The notes beneath the pieces were generated by a model. It searched no databases. It saw only the letters and a list, made by a program, of their open reading frames with translations, and was not told the origin of the DNA. This document shows positions 1 through 7,377 of a stretch of DNA of 11,120 bases, piece by piece; the stretch's first letter is position 1; the number at the start of each line of letters is the position of its first letter. Origin of the DNA: Eubacteriales Family XIII. Incertae Sedis bacterium (GTDB lineage: Bacteria > Bacillota > Clostridia > Peptostreptococcales > Anaerovoracaceae); contig JAITTH010000101.1 of NCBI GenBank assembly GCA_031287295.1, positions 1-11,120 on the forward strand, in the 5' to 3' direction. A program made the position numbers and the translations under genes.

Positions 1-2166
1 CGCTCCGGAATGTGCCATGATAAACAGATTGTTTAGCGAACCGAGCGAATTCATCAGTGCATCTGCAACATCATCTGTCGCTTTCGTCCACGTACGAACA
101 ACACCTTCATAACGTTCCATGTCACTCATGAGACCACTTCTGTAAGCGTTTTCGTACTTACTGACTTTATCGTCCGCCTCTGCAATAATCGCCGATTTTG
201 CTTCCGGAATCTCCATGTCGGAAATGCTGATCGTGACGGCAGCCAAGGTCGAATAATGGAAGCCCATCTCTTTGATGTTGTCGAGAATGAGTGCCGTTTT
301 TGTATTGCCGTGACGACGATAACAACGGTAGATAATATCGCCGAGTTTTTTCTTGTCGCACAGGAAGTTGATTTCGAGCGAATAGGGGTCTTCTTCTCGA
401 TTCACATAGCCCAGATCCTGTGGAATATTCTCATTGAAGATAAACCTTCCGACCGTAGACTCGATGAGCTTTCCCGACACATCTTCAGGATTTGCATAAC
501 GGCGAACTTTTACGCGCGCATGAAGACCAACAACGCCGTTGCGGTATGCCATGAGCAGTTCGTCGAAATCTGTAAAGATTTTCCCATCGCCTTTTTCCGC
601 TTTTGTGTCACGTGCCTCTTCCCCTTCGTGCGTCAGATAGTAGGAACCGAGAATCATGTCCTGTGTCGGTGTTGTAATCGGCGAACCATCTTTCGGCGCA
701 AGAATATTGTTGACGGAAAGCATGAGGAAACGAGCCTCTGCCTGCGCTTCCACGGTAAGCGGTACGTGGACTGCCATCTGGTCGCCATCGAAGTCCGCAT
801 TGTACGCGGTACAAACGAGCGGATGAAGCTTAATCGCCTTTCCTTCGACGAGAACAGGTTCGAACGCTTGAATGCCCAGTCTGTGCAAGGTAGGTGCGCG
901 GTTCAAAAGCACAGGATGTTCCTGAATAACCTCATCCAAAACGTCCCAAACTTCGGGCTTAACCTTCTCAACCATACGTTTTGCACTCTTGATGTTGTGC
1001 GCACTACCGTTTTTTACAAGCTCCTTCATGATGAAAGGCTTGAACAATTCGAGTGCCATCTTTTTCGGCAAACCGCACTGATAGAACTTCAACTCCGGTC
1101 CGACAACGATAACGGAACGACCCGAATAATCCACGCGCTTTCCGAGCAGATTCTGGCGGAAACGTCCTTGTTTGCCTTTCAGCATGTCTGATAGCGATTT
1201 GAGCGGACGGCTTCCGGGTCCCGTAACCGGGCGCCCCCTGCGACCGTTGTCGATCAGCGCATCCACGGCTTCTTGAAGCATACGCTTTTCGTTGCGCACG
1301 ATGATGTCCGGCGCATTCAAATCTTTTAGTCTGCCCAAACGGTTGTTGCGATTGATGACGCGACGATAAAGGTCGTTCAAGTCGGATGTTGCAAAACGGC
1401 CACCATCCAACTGCACCATCGGACGAATATCCGGCGGAATGACCGGGATAACCTCCAGAATCATCCATTCGGGTTTGTTCCCTGATGAACGAAGGGCTTC
1501 GATAACCTCAAGACGACGAACAAGCTTCACTTTTTTCTGTCCGCTTGTTGTCTTCAGTTCTTCGCGCATCGATTGAGAAAGCGCGTCCAAGTCAACCTGT
1601 GTGAGCAATTCTCGAATCGCTTCCGCGCCCATGCCGGCTTTGAAACCTTCATGATATTGTTCTTTGTATTCACGGTATCTGTCTTCCGACAAAAGCTCCA
1701 TGTAGGTGAGATCCGTTTCGCCGGGATCCGTTACGATATAGGCGGCAAAATACAGTACCTTTTCCAAATTCTTCGGAGCGATATTCAAAACGAGTCCGAT
1801 ACGACTGGGGATTCCCTTAAAGTACCAGATATGAGAAACCGGTGCTTCAAGTTCGATATGCCCCATGCGTTCGCGACGAACCTTCGCCTTTGTCACTTCT
1901 ACGCCGCAGCGATCACAGATAATTCCCTTGTACCGAATGCGTTTGTACTTTCCGCAATGGCATTCCCAATCCTTGGTCGGTCCAAAGATTCGCTCACAAA
2001 ACAAGCCGTCTTTCTCCGGTTTTAATGTTCTGTAATTGATTGTTTCCGGCTTCTTTACGACGCCTCTCGACCAACTGAGGATTTTTTCCGTAGACGCAAG
2101 GCTAATCTGAATCGCGTCAAAATCGTCACGCTTCGGATTCCTTTTTTCGATAATATCCCTGCTCAA
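1..2166 (-). CDS. rpoC: DNA-directed RNA polymerase subunit beta' (N-terminal 722 residues; 3' end beyond window)
   Basis: This is the largest catalytic subunit of RNA polymerase, which with beta forms the active-site cleft and holds the catalytic magnesium. The gene enters from the left edge, so only codons 1-722 are present. The bridge helix, trigger loop and C-terminal jaw region should lie outside. What is visible: the zinc-binding site near the N terminus (C69, C71, C84, C87, in the usual CxC...CxxC form), the conserved block KRVDYSGRSVIVVGP, and the invariant metal motif NADFDGDQM at residues 456-464 with Asp458, Asp460 and Asp462. The sequence stops in the conserved MAHSGA stretch. The start is TTG at 2166: it has a strong Shine-Dalgarno 7 bases upstream and no nearby ATG, and the frame matches family N termini. 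It follows rpoB by 32 bases with no terminator, so the two are surely co-transcribed. No insertion or frameshift was seen. Confidence 0.98.
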   Translation of the reverse strand, partial: MSRDIIEKRNPKRDDFDAIQISLASTEKILSWSRGVVKKPETINYRTLKPEKDGLFCERIFGPTKDWECHCGKYKRIRYKGIICDRCGVEVTKAKVRRERMGHIELEAPVSHIWYFKGIPSRIGLVLNIAPKNLEKVLYFAAYIVTDPGETDLTYMELLSEDRYREYKEQYHEGFKAGMGAEAIRELLTQVDLDALSQSMREELKTTSGQKKVKLVRRLEVIEALRSSGNKPEWMILEVIPVIPPDIRPMVQLDGGRFATSDLNDLYRRVINRNNRLGRLKDLNAPDIIVRNEKRMLQEAVDALIDNGRRGRPVTGPGSRPLKSLSDMLKGKQGRFRQNLLGKRVDYSGRSVIVVGPELKFYQCGLPKKMALELFKPFIMKELVKNGSAHNIKSAKRMVEKVKPEVWDVLDEVIQEHPVLLNRAPTLHRLGIQAFEPVLVEGKAIKLHPLVCTAYNADFDGDQMAVHVPLTVEAQAEARFLMLSVNNILAPKDGSPITTPTQDMILGSYYLTHEGEEARDTKAEKGDGKIFTDFDELLMAYRNGVVGLHARVKVRRYANPEDVSGKLIESTVGRFIFNENIPQDLGYVNREEDPYSLEINFLCDKKKLGDIIYRCYRRHGNTKTALILDNIKEMGFHYSTLAAVTISISDMEIPEAKSAIIAEADDKVSKYENAYRSGLMSDMERYEGVVRTWTKATDDVADALMNSLGSLNNLFIMAHSGA

Positions 2167-2173
2167 TGATATT

Positions 2174-2180
2174 CCTCCTT
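2174..2180 (-). promoter_or_regulatory. Shine-Dalgarno site of rpoC
   Basis: The minus strand reads AAGGAGG, a near-perfect anti-16S match, followed by 7 bases and the TTG codon at 2166. The site decides the start, because there is no ATG or GTG in frame at a workable distance. It lies in the 32-base rpoB-rpoC gap, which contains nothing else that I can recognise. Confidence 0.9.
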
Positions 2181-2198
2181 ATTCACACGGCACTACGC

Positions 2199-5100
2199 CT
2201 AGGCGTCCGCGGACTCTTCGGTTGTATCGGTTTTCACGTGATCGATGTTGGCTTCTTTATCAAGCGGTTCAATGCGATAGTATTCATCATCGTCATCGAG
2301 CGTTAGTTTATCGGTGGATATCATACGCTCCAAACCGGATGCCGAACCGAGATCTACGTATTCTTTCAGTTCGATCTCTTCATCGTATTCGTTCTTCACT
2401 TTTACATCGAGACCTAGGCTCTGCATCTCTTTAATGAGCACCTTGAATGATTCCGGAATGCCCGGTGTCGGGATGTTTTCGCCCTTTACGATCGCCTCGT
2501 ATGTCTTCACGCGTCCAACGATATCGTCGGATTTCACCGTGAGAATTTCCTGTAGTGTATAAGCGGCACCATAGGCTTCCAGTGCCCACACTTCCATTTC
2601 TCCAAAACGCTGTCCGCCAAACTGGGCTTTTCCGCCGAGCGGCTGTTGCGTTACGAGAGAGTACGGACCGGTGCTCCGCGCATGAATCTTATCATCGACA
2701 AGATGGTGAAGTTTCATGATGTACATGTACCCGACAGTGACAGGGTTGTCGAAATATTCACCGGTTCTTCCATCACGAAGCCGTAGCTTTCCGCTTTCCG
2801 GATAGCCACATTCTGTCAAAAGACCAATGATGTCTTTTTCGCTTGCACCGTCAAATACGGGCGTACTGATGTACCATCCTTTATCATGGGCAACGAGTCC
2901 CAGATGCACTTCGAGAACCTGCCCGACGTTCATACGAGACGGTACACCAAGAGGATTCAACATGACCTGAAGCGGAGTTCCATTCTCAAGGAACGGCATA
3001 TCCTCTTCCGGCAATATGCGGGAGATAACGCCCTTATTTCCGTGGCGTCCTGCCATTTTGTCACCAACGCTGATCTTACGTTTTGTTGCGACGTAGACAC
3101 GCACCATCTTATTCACACCCGGAGAAAGTTCGTCACCTTCCTCGCGACTGAATGTCTTAATGTCAACAACGATGCCCGTCTCACCATGCGGTACCTTGAG
3201 CGAAGTATCGCGCACCTCACGTGCCTTCTCTCCAAAAATGGCACGCAGGAGTCGTTCTTCTGCTGTGAGTTCTGTTTCGCCTTTCGGGGTTACTTTACCG
3301 ACGAGAATATCGTAAGATGTGACCTCTGCACCAATGCGCACAATGCCTTCTTCGTCCAGATCTTTTCTCGCCTCATCACCCACGTTGGGAATGTCGCGTG
3401 TAATTTCCTCGGGTCCGAGCTTTGTATCGCGCGCCTCTGCTTCATATTCTTCAATATGCAGCGACGTGAGAACATCGTCCATAATAAGATGCTCGTTCAG
3501 GATAATCGCATCTTCATAATTGTAGCCTTCCCAGGTCATAAAGCCGATGAGTAGGTTTTTCCCGAGCGCAACTTCGCCCTCATCCGTTGACGGTCCATCC
3601 GCAATAACCTCACCTGCTTCAACGCGTTCGCCTTTTTTGACAATCGGTTGCTGATTGATACAGGTACCCTGGTTGGAGCGTTTAAATTTCAGCAGATTGT
3701 AGACATCCAAAACATCTTCCACGTCTTTGCGCGCGACTTCGATTTGCTGTTTTCTGGCATTGATTTCGTCGTCAATGGCGCGGATGTTGTTCTCCAGTGT
3801 TGCGACTCTTTTTGAAAGCTTCTTCGCAATTTCTGCAAGTTCCTCATCACCACCATATCCGTATTCGTTAACACGCTTTTTGGTGTCTTTGATGTCCAAA
3901 TCGAGCTTTGCGATCTTCGCTTTGTGCTTTTCTTTTAAATCGGAAAGCTCCAATTCTTTAGCGAGGACCTCTTGCTCTCTTTCGGGATCATCCTTCAATT
4001 TTTTCAACTCTGCAGTTCGAATACGAATGTCTGCCTTCTGCTTCTTTCGTAATTCTTCGAGCTTTTCCGTCTTCGTCAAAAGATTGCTGAGAATCGTCCA
4101 TTCCGAACGTTTTGCTTCCCGTTCGCTATCCCACTTCACCCTTTTGGGTTTCAGTTTTTCGAGCTCTGCATCCAGCGCAACGACATCTGTCGTATTGACA
4201 CCTTTATCTTTACGGATTTTGATCGTATCTGCGTCCACGTATTCCACGATGCCCGCGTTTTTCGCAAGAACCACGACGCCGCTATCACGCGCTGCGGTAT
4301 ACTCCATTCCGGTACCGACGATCGGAGCATCCGTAACGAGGAGTGGCACTGCCTGACGCTGCATGTTCGAACCCATCAGGGCGCGGTTCGCATCGTCGTT
4401 TTCAAGGAAGGGGATCATTGCCGTCGCAACCGAAACAACCTGCTTCGGAGAGACGTCCATGTAGTCGATTTCTTCTTTCGGTACGAGGTCGATTTCACCA
4501 CCGACACCACGAGCGGTGACGCGATTGTTGACAAAAAACCCATCACGATCAAGCGGCTCATTCGCCTGTGCAATGATGAGCACTTCTTCGTCGTCTGCGG
4601 TAAGATAATCGATCTGATCAGAAACTTGACCTGTACCCTTGTTTACCTTACGATACGGCGTTTCAATAAAACCATATTCATTCACGCGTCCATACGTTGT
4701 GAGCGAACCGATCAGTCCGATATTCGGACCTTCAGGCGTCTCGATCGGACACATCCGTCCATAATGAGAATGATGTACGTCGCGAACCTCAAATCCTGCC
4801 CGTTCACGCGAAAGACCGCCGGGACCAAGTGCCGAAAGACGTCGTTTATGCGTCAATTCTGCCAATGGATTGTTCTGATCCATAAACTGCGACAACTGGG
4901 AACTTCCGAAAAACTCCTTAATCGCTGCGGTCACGGGACGAATGTTCATCAATGCTTGCGGTGTCGTTACTTCGACATCTTGAATTGTCATACGTTCGCG
5001 CACAACACGTTCCATGCGTGCCAAGCCGATGCGGAATTGATTTTGCAATAATTCGCCGACCGTACGAACACGACGATTCCCAAGATGATCGATGTCGTCA

Positions 5101-6419
5101 ACCATTCCGATTCCATGGACAAGGTTCAAAATATAGCTTGCCGACGCCACGATATCATCAATGAGGATATGTTTGGGAGACAGGTGTGCCTTCTCTTGAC
5201 GACATGCCTCGCGAATATCCGTTTCGTTTTTATTTTCCTTTAGGATTTTCATCAGGGTTGGGTAGTGAACCTTTTCGGTGAAACCCAGCTCCCTCATGTC
5301 AAATCCTACATATTGCGCAGGATCTACAAAATTATTTCCGATGACAAAACAAGTGGTATCGGGCTCTGCACTGTCCGTAGAGAAGACCTTCACTCGATGA
5401 AGCCCTGCATTTTCGATGGTGAGTGCATCTTCACGACTGAGCACAGCTCCGCTTTCAAAAAGAATCTCGCCCGTATTCGGATCTGCAACATCTTCCGCCA
5501 GCGTAAGCCCGGACAGTCGATTCGAAAGACCGAGCTTCTTATTGTATTTATAGCGACCAACCTTCGCAAGGTCGTAGCGACGCGGTTCAAAGAACAGCGA
5601 CTCCAATAGGCTGCGTGCATTTTCAACCGTCGGAGGCTCGCCCGGACGGAGTTTTTTGTAAATCTCTTTGATTCCCTCATCACTGTCTTTTGAGGGGTCT
5701 TTTTCTAAGGTCTTGATGAGCCGATCATCTTCTCCAAACAGATCTGTAATCTCTTTATCGCTACTAAGCCCAAGAGCACGCAAAAGCGTCGTCAGTGGCA
5801 ACTTTCTCGTTCGATCGACACGTACGTAAATGATTTCATTGGAATCCGTTTCGTACTCGAGCCAAGCACCGCGATTTGGAATGATCTGCGCTGTAAAAAG
5901 ATGCTTTCCGCTCTTATCTATCTCGCGTCCAAAATAGGGTCCCGGAGAACGAACAAGCTGTGTTACAACAACGCGTTCTGCGCCGTTATAAATAAAGGTT
6001 CCCTTTTCTGTCATAAGCGGGAAATCGCCCATGAAGACTTCTTGTTCTTTGAGTTCGCCTGTCTCTTTGTTGATGAGTCGAACCTGAACTTTCAGAGATG
6101 CTGCATAGGTTGCATCACGCTCTTTGCACTCTTCTTGAGAGTACTTTGGCGGATCGTCGGGGGTATTCAGCTTATGCTCGAGAAATTCAAGAATAAGGTT
6201 TCCCGCATAGTCCTTGATCGGAGAAATGTCTGCAAACACTTCCCGAAGACCTTCTTTCACAAACCAGTTGTACGAATGAGTTTGAATTTGAATGAGATTT
6301 GGCATATCACAGACTTCCTGAATCTGCGAGTAGCTCATGCGCGTTTTCTTACCGAATTTCACCTCTTTGGGTTGTCTGAATTTGAGTTTTGCCGGCTTAT
6401 TTGTGGCAGGTTGGGGCAT
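2199..6419 (-). CDS. rpoB: DNA-directed RNA polymerase subunit beta, with large coiled-coil insertion
   Basis: This is the second-largest subunit of RNA polymerase, which forms one wall of the cleft, the rifamycin pocket and part of the active site. The product is 1406 residues, against about 1190-1250 usual in Bacillota. Visible landmarks: an N terminus with SYNWF-type motifs, the rifampicin region around SQLSQFMDQ (Gln511, Asp514, His524, Ser529, aligning with E. coli 513, 516, 526, 531), GRMCPIETPEGPNIGLI, the DTKLGPEEITRDIPNV block, the GDKMAGRHGNKGV active-site segment, the C-terminal GGKAQFGGQRFGEMEVWALE region, and an acidic tail. I chose ATG at 6419. A GTG three codons upstream (6428) is also in frame, but the AAGGAG Shine-Dalgarno overlaps that GTG, whereas it sits 8 bases before the ATG. 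The extra length is mostly one charged helical insertion at residues 740-905, plus the longer beta-lobe typical of Clostridia. A promoter lies directly upstream. Confidence 0.98.
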   Translation of the reverse strand: MPQPATNKPAKLKFRQPKEVKFGKKTRMSYSQIQEVCDMPNLIQIQTHSYNWFVKEGLREVFADISPIKDYAGNLILEFLEHKLNTPDDPPKYSQEECKERDATYAASLKVQVRLINKETGELKEQEVFMGDFPLMTEKGTFIYNGAERVVVTQLVRSPGPYFGREIDKSGKHLFTAQIIPNRGAWLEYETDSNEIIYVRVDRTRKLPLTTLLRALGLSSDKEITDLFGEDDRLIKTLEKDPSKDSDEGIKEIYKKLRPGEPPTVENARSLLESLFFEPRRYDLAKVGRYKYNKKLGLSNRLSGLTLAEDVADPNTGEILFESGAVLSREDALTIENAGLHRVKVFSTDSAEPDTTCFVIGNNFVDPAQYVGFDMRELGFTEKVHYPTLMKILKENKNETDIREACRQEKAHLSPKHILIDDIVASASYILNLVHGIGMVDDIDHLGNRRVRTVGELLQNQFRIGLARMERVVRERMTIQDVEVTTPQALMNIRPVTAAIKEFFGSSQLSQFMDQNNPLAELTHKRRLSALGPGGLSRERAGFEVRDVHHSHYGRMCPIETPEGPNIGLIGSLTTYGRVNEYGFIETPYRKVNKGTGQVSDQIDYLTADDEEVLIIAQANEPLDRDGFFVNNRVTARGVGGEIDLVPKEEIDYMDVSPKQVVSVATAMIPFLENDDANRALMGSNMQRQAVPLLVTDAPIVGTGMEYTAARDSGVVVLAKNAGIVEYVDADTIKIRKDKGVNTTDVVALDAELEKLKPKRVKWDSEREAKRSEWTILSNLLTKTEKLEELRKKQKADIRIRTAELKKLKDDPEREQEVLAKELELSDLKEKHKAKIAKLDLDIKDTKKRVNEYGYGGDEELAEIAKKLSKRVATLENNIRAIDDEINARKQQIEVARKDVEDVLDVYNLLKFKRSNQGTCINQQPIVKKGERVEAGEVIADGPSTDEGEVALGKNLLIGFMTWEGYNYEDAIILNEHLIMDDVLTSLHIEEYEAEARDTKLGPEEITRDIPNVGDEARKDLDEEGIVRIGAEVTSYDILVGKVTPKGETELTAEERLLRAIFGEKAREVRDTSLKVPHGETGIVVDIKTFSREEGDELSPGVNKMVRVYVATKRKISVGDKMAGRHGNKGVISRILPEEDMPFLENGTPLQVMLNPLGVPSRMNVGQVLEVHLGLVAHDKGWYISTPVFDGASEKDIIGLLTECGYPESGKLRLRDGRTGEYFDNPVTVGYMYIMKLHHLVDDKIHARSTGPYSLVTQQPLGGKAQFGGQRFGEMEVWALEAYGAAYTLQEILTVKSDDIVGRVKTYEAIVKGENIPTPGIPESFKVLIKEMQSLGLDVKVKNEYDEEIELKEYVDLGSASGLERMISTDKLTLDDDDEYYRIEPLDKEANIDHVKTDTTEESADA
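3705..4202 (-). other. Lineage-specific coiled-coil insertion within RpoB (residues about 740-905)
   Basis: Between the conserved segments GIVEYVDADTIKIRKDK and DVYNLLKFKRSNQG, where Bacillus subtilis and ordinary clostridial RpoB have only a short loop as I recall them, this protein has about 165 residues dominated by Lys, Glu, Arg, Asp, Leu and Ile. There is no cysteine. It reads as three helices: roughly ALDAELEKL to ELKKLK, a break at DDPE, a second helix to KKRVNE, a break at YGYGGD, and a third helix ending at VEDVLD. Leucines and isoleucines recur at heptad-like spacing (for example LSKRVATLENNIRAI). The frame is open throughout and the flanks are intact, so it is a true in-frame domain and not a frameshift or mobile element. 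The exact boundaries are uncertain by about 10 residues. Confidence 0.85.
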
Positions 6420-6427
6420 AGTTTTCA

Positions 6428-6433
6428 CTCCTT
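6428..6433 (-). promoter_or_regulatory. Shine-Dalgarno site deciding the rpoB start
   Basis: The minus strand reads AAGGAG followed by TGAAAACT and ATG. The 8-base spacing to the ATG at 6419 is ideal. The same site overlaps the upstream in-frame GTG at 6428, which therefore cannot be the start served by it. Confidence 0.85.
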
Positions 6434-6468
6434 ATTGTATATAGGAATACCTTATACGGCAATTTACC

Positions 6469-6497
6469 ATTATATTATACGTAAAACAAGAAATCAA
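6469..6497 (-). promoter_or_regulatory. Sigma-A-type promoter of rpoBC
   Basis: On the minus strand there is TTGATT (6497-6492), a 17-base spacer, and a perfect TATAAT (6474-6469). An overlapping first TATAAT at 6479-6474 would leave only 12 bases of spacing, so the second is preferred. The DNA just upstream of the -35 is very A/T rich, like an UP element. Transcription would start near 6462, giving a short leader of about 40 bases before the rpoB ATG. This suggests rpoBC is transcribed on its own here. The evidence is by consensus only; no start site has been measured. Confidence 0.75.
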
Positions 6498-6502
6498 GAA
6501 AT
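6487..6502. repeat. Two tandem copies of CAAGAAAT
   Basis: CAAGAAAT occurs at 6487-6494 and again immediately at 6495-6502, covering the -35 region and the edge of the spacer of the rpoB promoter. It shares bases with the inverted repeat, so together the three half-sites are spaced at close intervals. A function is not known. Confidence 0.5.
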
Positions 6503-6515
6503 TTTTCTTGATTTC
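6490..6515. repeat. 12-base inverted repeat over the rpoB -35 box
   Basis: GAAATCAAGAAA (6490-6501) and TTTCTTGATTTC (6504-6515) are perfect reverse complements separated by two bases. The left arm contains the whole -35 hexamer of the rpoB promoter, so a dimeric DNA-binding protein here would compete with RNA polymerase. Because it lies upstream of the predicted transcription start, it would act as DNA and not as an RNA hairpin. It could also be chance structure in A/T-rich DNA; no known operator is recognised. Confidence 0.6.
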
Positions 6516-6574
6516 AAAATAAAATGGACACACTTCTACGGACGCTTTGATGGAAGCCCCCAAAACCTCATCCG

Positions 6575-6598
6575 AAAGACGCTCCGTCGAGCGACTTT
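6575..6598. terminator. Hairpin downstream of the DJ-1 gene, possible terminator
   Basis: The arms AAAGACGCTC (6575-6584) and GAGCGACTTT (6589-6598) pair with one A-A mismatch around a 4-base loop. The hairpin starts 7 bases past the DJ-1 stop codon and before the rpoB promoter, the right place to end DJ-1 transcription on the minus strand. However, the T-run after it on that strand is weak (CTTTC, all in the stem), while on the plus strand TTTTTATTCTTATT follows. It may work in either direction or only insulate the rpoB promoter. Confidence 0.5.
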
Positions 6599-6604
6599 TT
6601 ATTC

Positions 6605-7150
6605 TTATTGATATAACAAATCTGAAGCAAGACGCGCACGCACATCCTGCCCGCAAAGCGTTTCAACAAGTGCCAACCCGAAAGCCATTGCCGTTGCCGG
6701 TCCTTTCGATGTAATGATGTTTCCATCGATAACGACATCTTCCGTGCCTACCTCGGCACCAATCAATCTGTCTTCGTTTCCCGGATAAGCCGTCGCCTTA
6801 CGTCCGGCAAGCAAACCTTTGCTCCCCAAGACACGTGCCGGAGAAGCACAAATCGCTGCAACTTTCCTGTTGTTTTCAATGAATTCGCGCAATTTCGTTT
6901 CCAGCCCCTGATGGGCAGCGAGATGATCTGCTCCGGGAAGTCCTCCGGGCAACACAATCATTTCACACAGATCATAATTGGCTTCTTCGAAAAGAAGATC
7001 GGCATCCACAGACACGCCATGCACTGCCATAACCTTTCGTGATCCGGAAATAGACACTGTTTTTACATCCAGACCCACACGTCGAAGCAAATCTACAACT
7101 GTAAGTGCCTCGATTTCTTCAAATCCCTCTGCAAGATGTACGAAAATCAT
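6605..7150 (-). CDS. DJ-1/PfpI (YajL/ThiJ) family protein
   Basis: This 181-residue protein belongs to the DJ-1 subfamily of class I glutamine amidotransferase-like proteins, small cytoplasmic dimers. Family members have been reported as glyoxalases, chaperones or protein deglycases, the last being disputed. What is seen: the N-terminal AEGFEEIEAL with the conserved acidic residue (Glu14, matching human DJ-1 Glu18), VLPGG at about 66-70, the nucleophile elbow AAICASPA with Cys101, and the C-terminal TSKGPATAMAF stretch. The position of human His126 is Tyr122, as is common in bacterial members. Length is normal for the family. The ATG at 7150 is the first start after an in-frame TAG; its Shine-Dalgarno is weak. 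The gene is alone on its transcript, divergent from pyc. The physiological substrate cannot be told from sequence. Confidence 0.93.
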   Translation of the reverse strand: MIFVHLAEGFEEIEALTVVDLLRRVGLDVKTVSISGSRKVMAVHGVSVDADLLFEEANYDLCEMIVLPGGLPGADHLAAHQGLETKLREFIENNRKVAAICASPARVLGSKGLLAGRKATAYPGNEDRLIGAEVGTEDVVIDGNIITSKGPATAMAFGLALVETLCGQDVRARLASDLLYQ

Positions 7151-7227
7151 AGATAAACATCCAATCTAACCTTTGTTTTGATTCCTAATTTATGGTTTAC
7201 ATGTATTTTATCACATTTTGCATTTTT

Positions 7228-7257
7228 TTGTGTACAATCTGCACATTATGATATACT
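7228..7257 (+). promoter_or_regulatory. Probable pyc promoter (extended -10)
   Basis: TATACT at 7252-7257 is preceded by TG one base upstream (7249-7250), making an extended -10 element. A partial -35, TTGTGT (7228-7233), stands 18 bases before it. Transcription would begin near 7264, leaving a leader of about 110 bases before pyc. A promoter for the divergent DJ-1 gene must lie in the same A/T-rich stretch (about 7170-7240), but I see no convincing one. Confidence 0.5.
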
Positions 7258-7268
7258 TTAGACCAAAT

Positions 7269-7322
7269 CGAATACATAGCTTCATTATTATTACTTCGTC
7301 ATATGAGGCTACTCACGATTCG
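7269..7322 (+). other. Two-part stem-loop in the pyc 5' leader
   Basis: TAGCTTCAT (7277-7285) pairs with ATGAGGCTA (7303-7311) over 9 base pairs including one T-G wobble, with a 17-base loop. Outside it CGAAT (7269-7273) pairs with ATTCG (7318-7322). The structure would lie in the predicted pyc leader RNA. There is no T-run after it, so it is not an intrinsic terminator, and it matches no riboswitch or T-box that I know. It may affect mRNA stability or have no role. Confidence 0.35.
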
Positions 7323-7363
7323 TAACCCAATGCATGCTTTACAGCTTGCCAATTGAACAAAAT

Positions 7364-7367
7364 GGAG
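7364..7367 (+). promoter_or_regulatory. Shine-Dalgarno site deciding the pyc start
   Basis: GGAG at 7364-7367 lies only one base before the ATG at 7369 but 10 bases before the ATG at 7378. The second ATG is therefore the likelier start, which also fits the short N terminus before the conserved KVMAANRGEIAVR segment. Confidence 0.65.
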
Positions 7368-7377
7368 AATGAAATCG

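Noticed and set aside
256..1191. Long plus-strand open frame of 311 codons
   Set aside because: It lies wholly antisense to the conserved catalytic region of rpoC, has no recognisable motif or ribosome site, and its composition is that of a reverse-strand shadow.
3705..4202. RpoB insertion as an intein or mobile element
   Set aside because: It has no intein splice residues (no Cys or Ser start with a His-Asn end), no homing endonuclease motif, and no terminal repeats. It reads as a helical domain kept in the mature protein.
3727..4356. Plus-strand open frame of 209 codons, very rich in Ser and Phe
   Set aside because: This is the reverse complement of the Lys/Glu-rich RpoB insertion; the biased composition follows from the antisense of charged codons and does not suggest a membrane protein.
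6420..6604. L10-type ribosomal protein leader or attenuator upstream of rpoB
   Set aside because: The leader after the predicted start is only about 40 bases and has no stable hairpin. rplJ is not adjacent.
5901..6611. Plus-strand open frame of 236 codons running across the rpoB promoter region
   Set aside because: Most of it is antisense to the conserved rpoB N terminus. No promoter or ribosome site was found in front of it, and no recognised motif.
7151..7377. Biotin repressor (BirA) operator or T-box ahead of pyc
   Set aside because: I see no GTTAAC-type paired half-sites and no T-box consensus. The 8-base palindrome TACATGTA at 7198-7205 is too short to call an operator.
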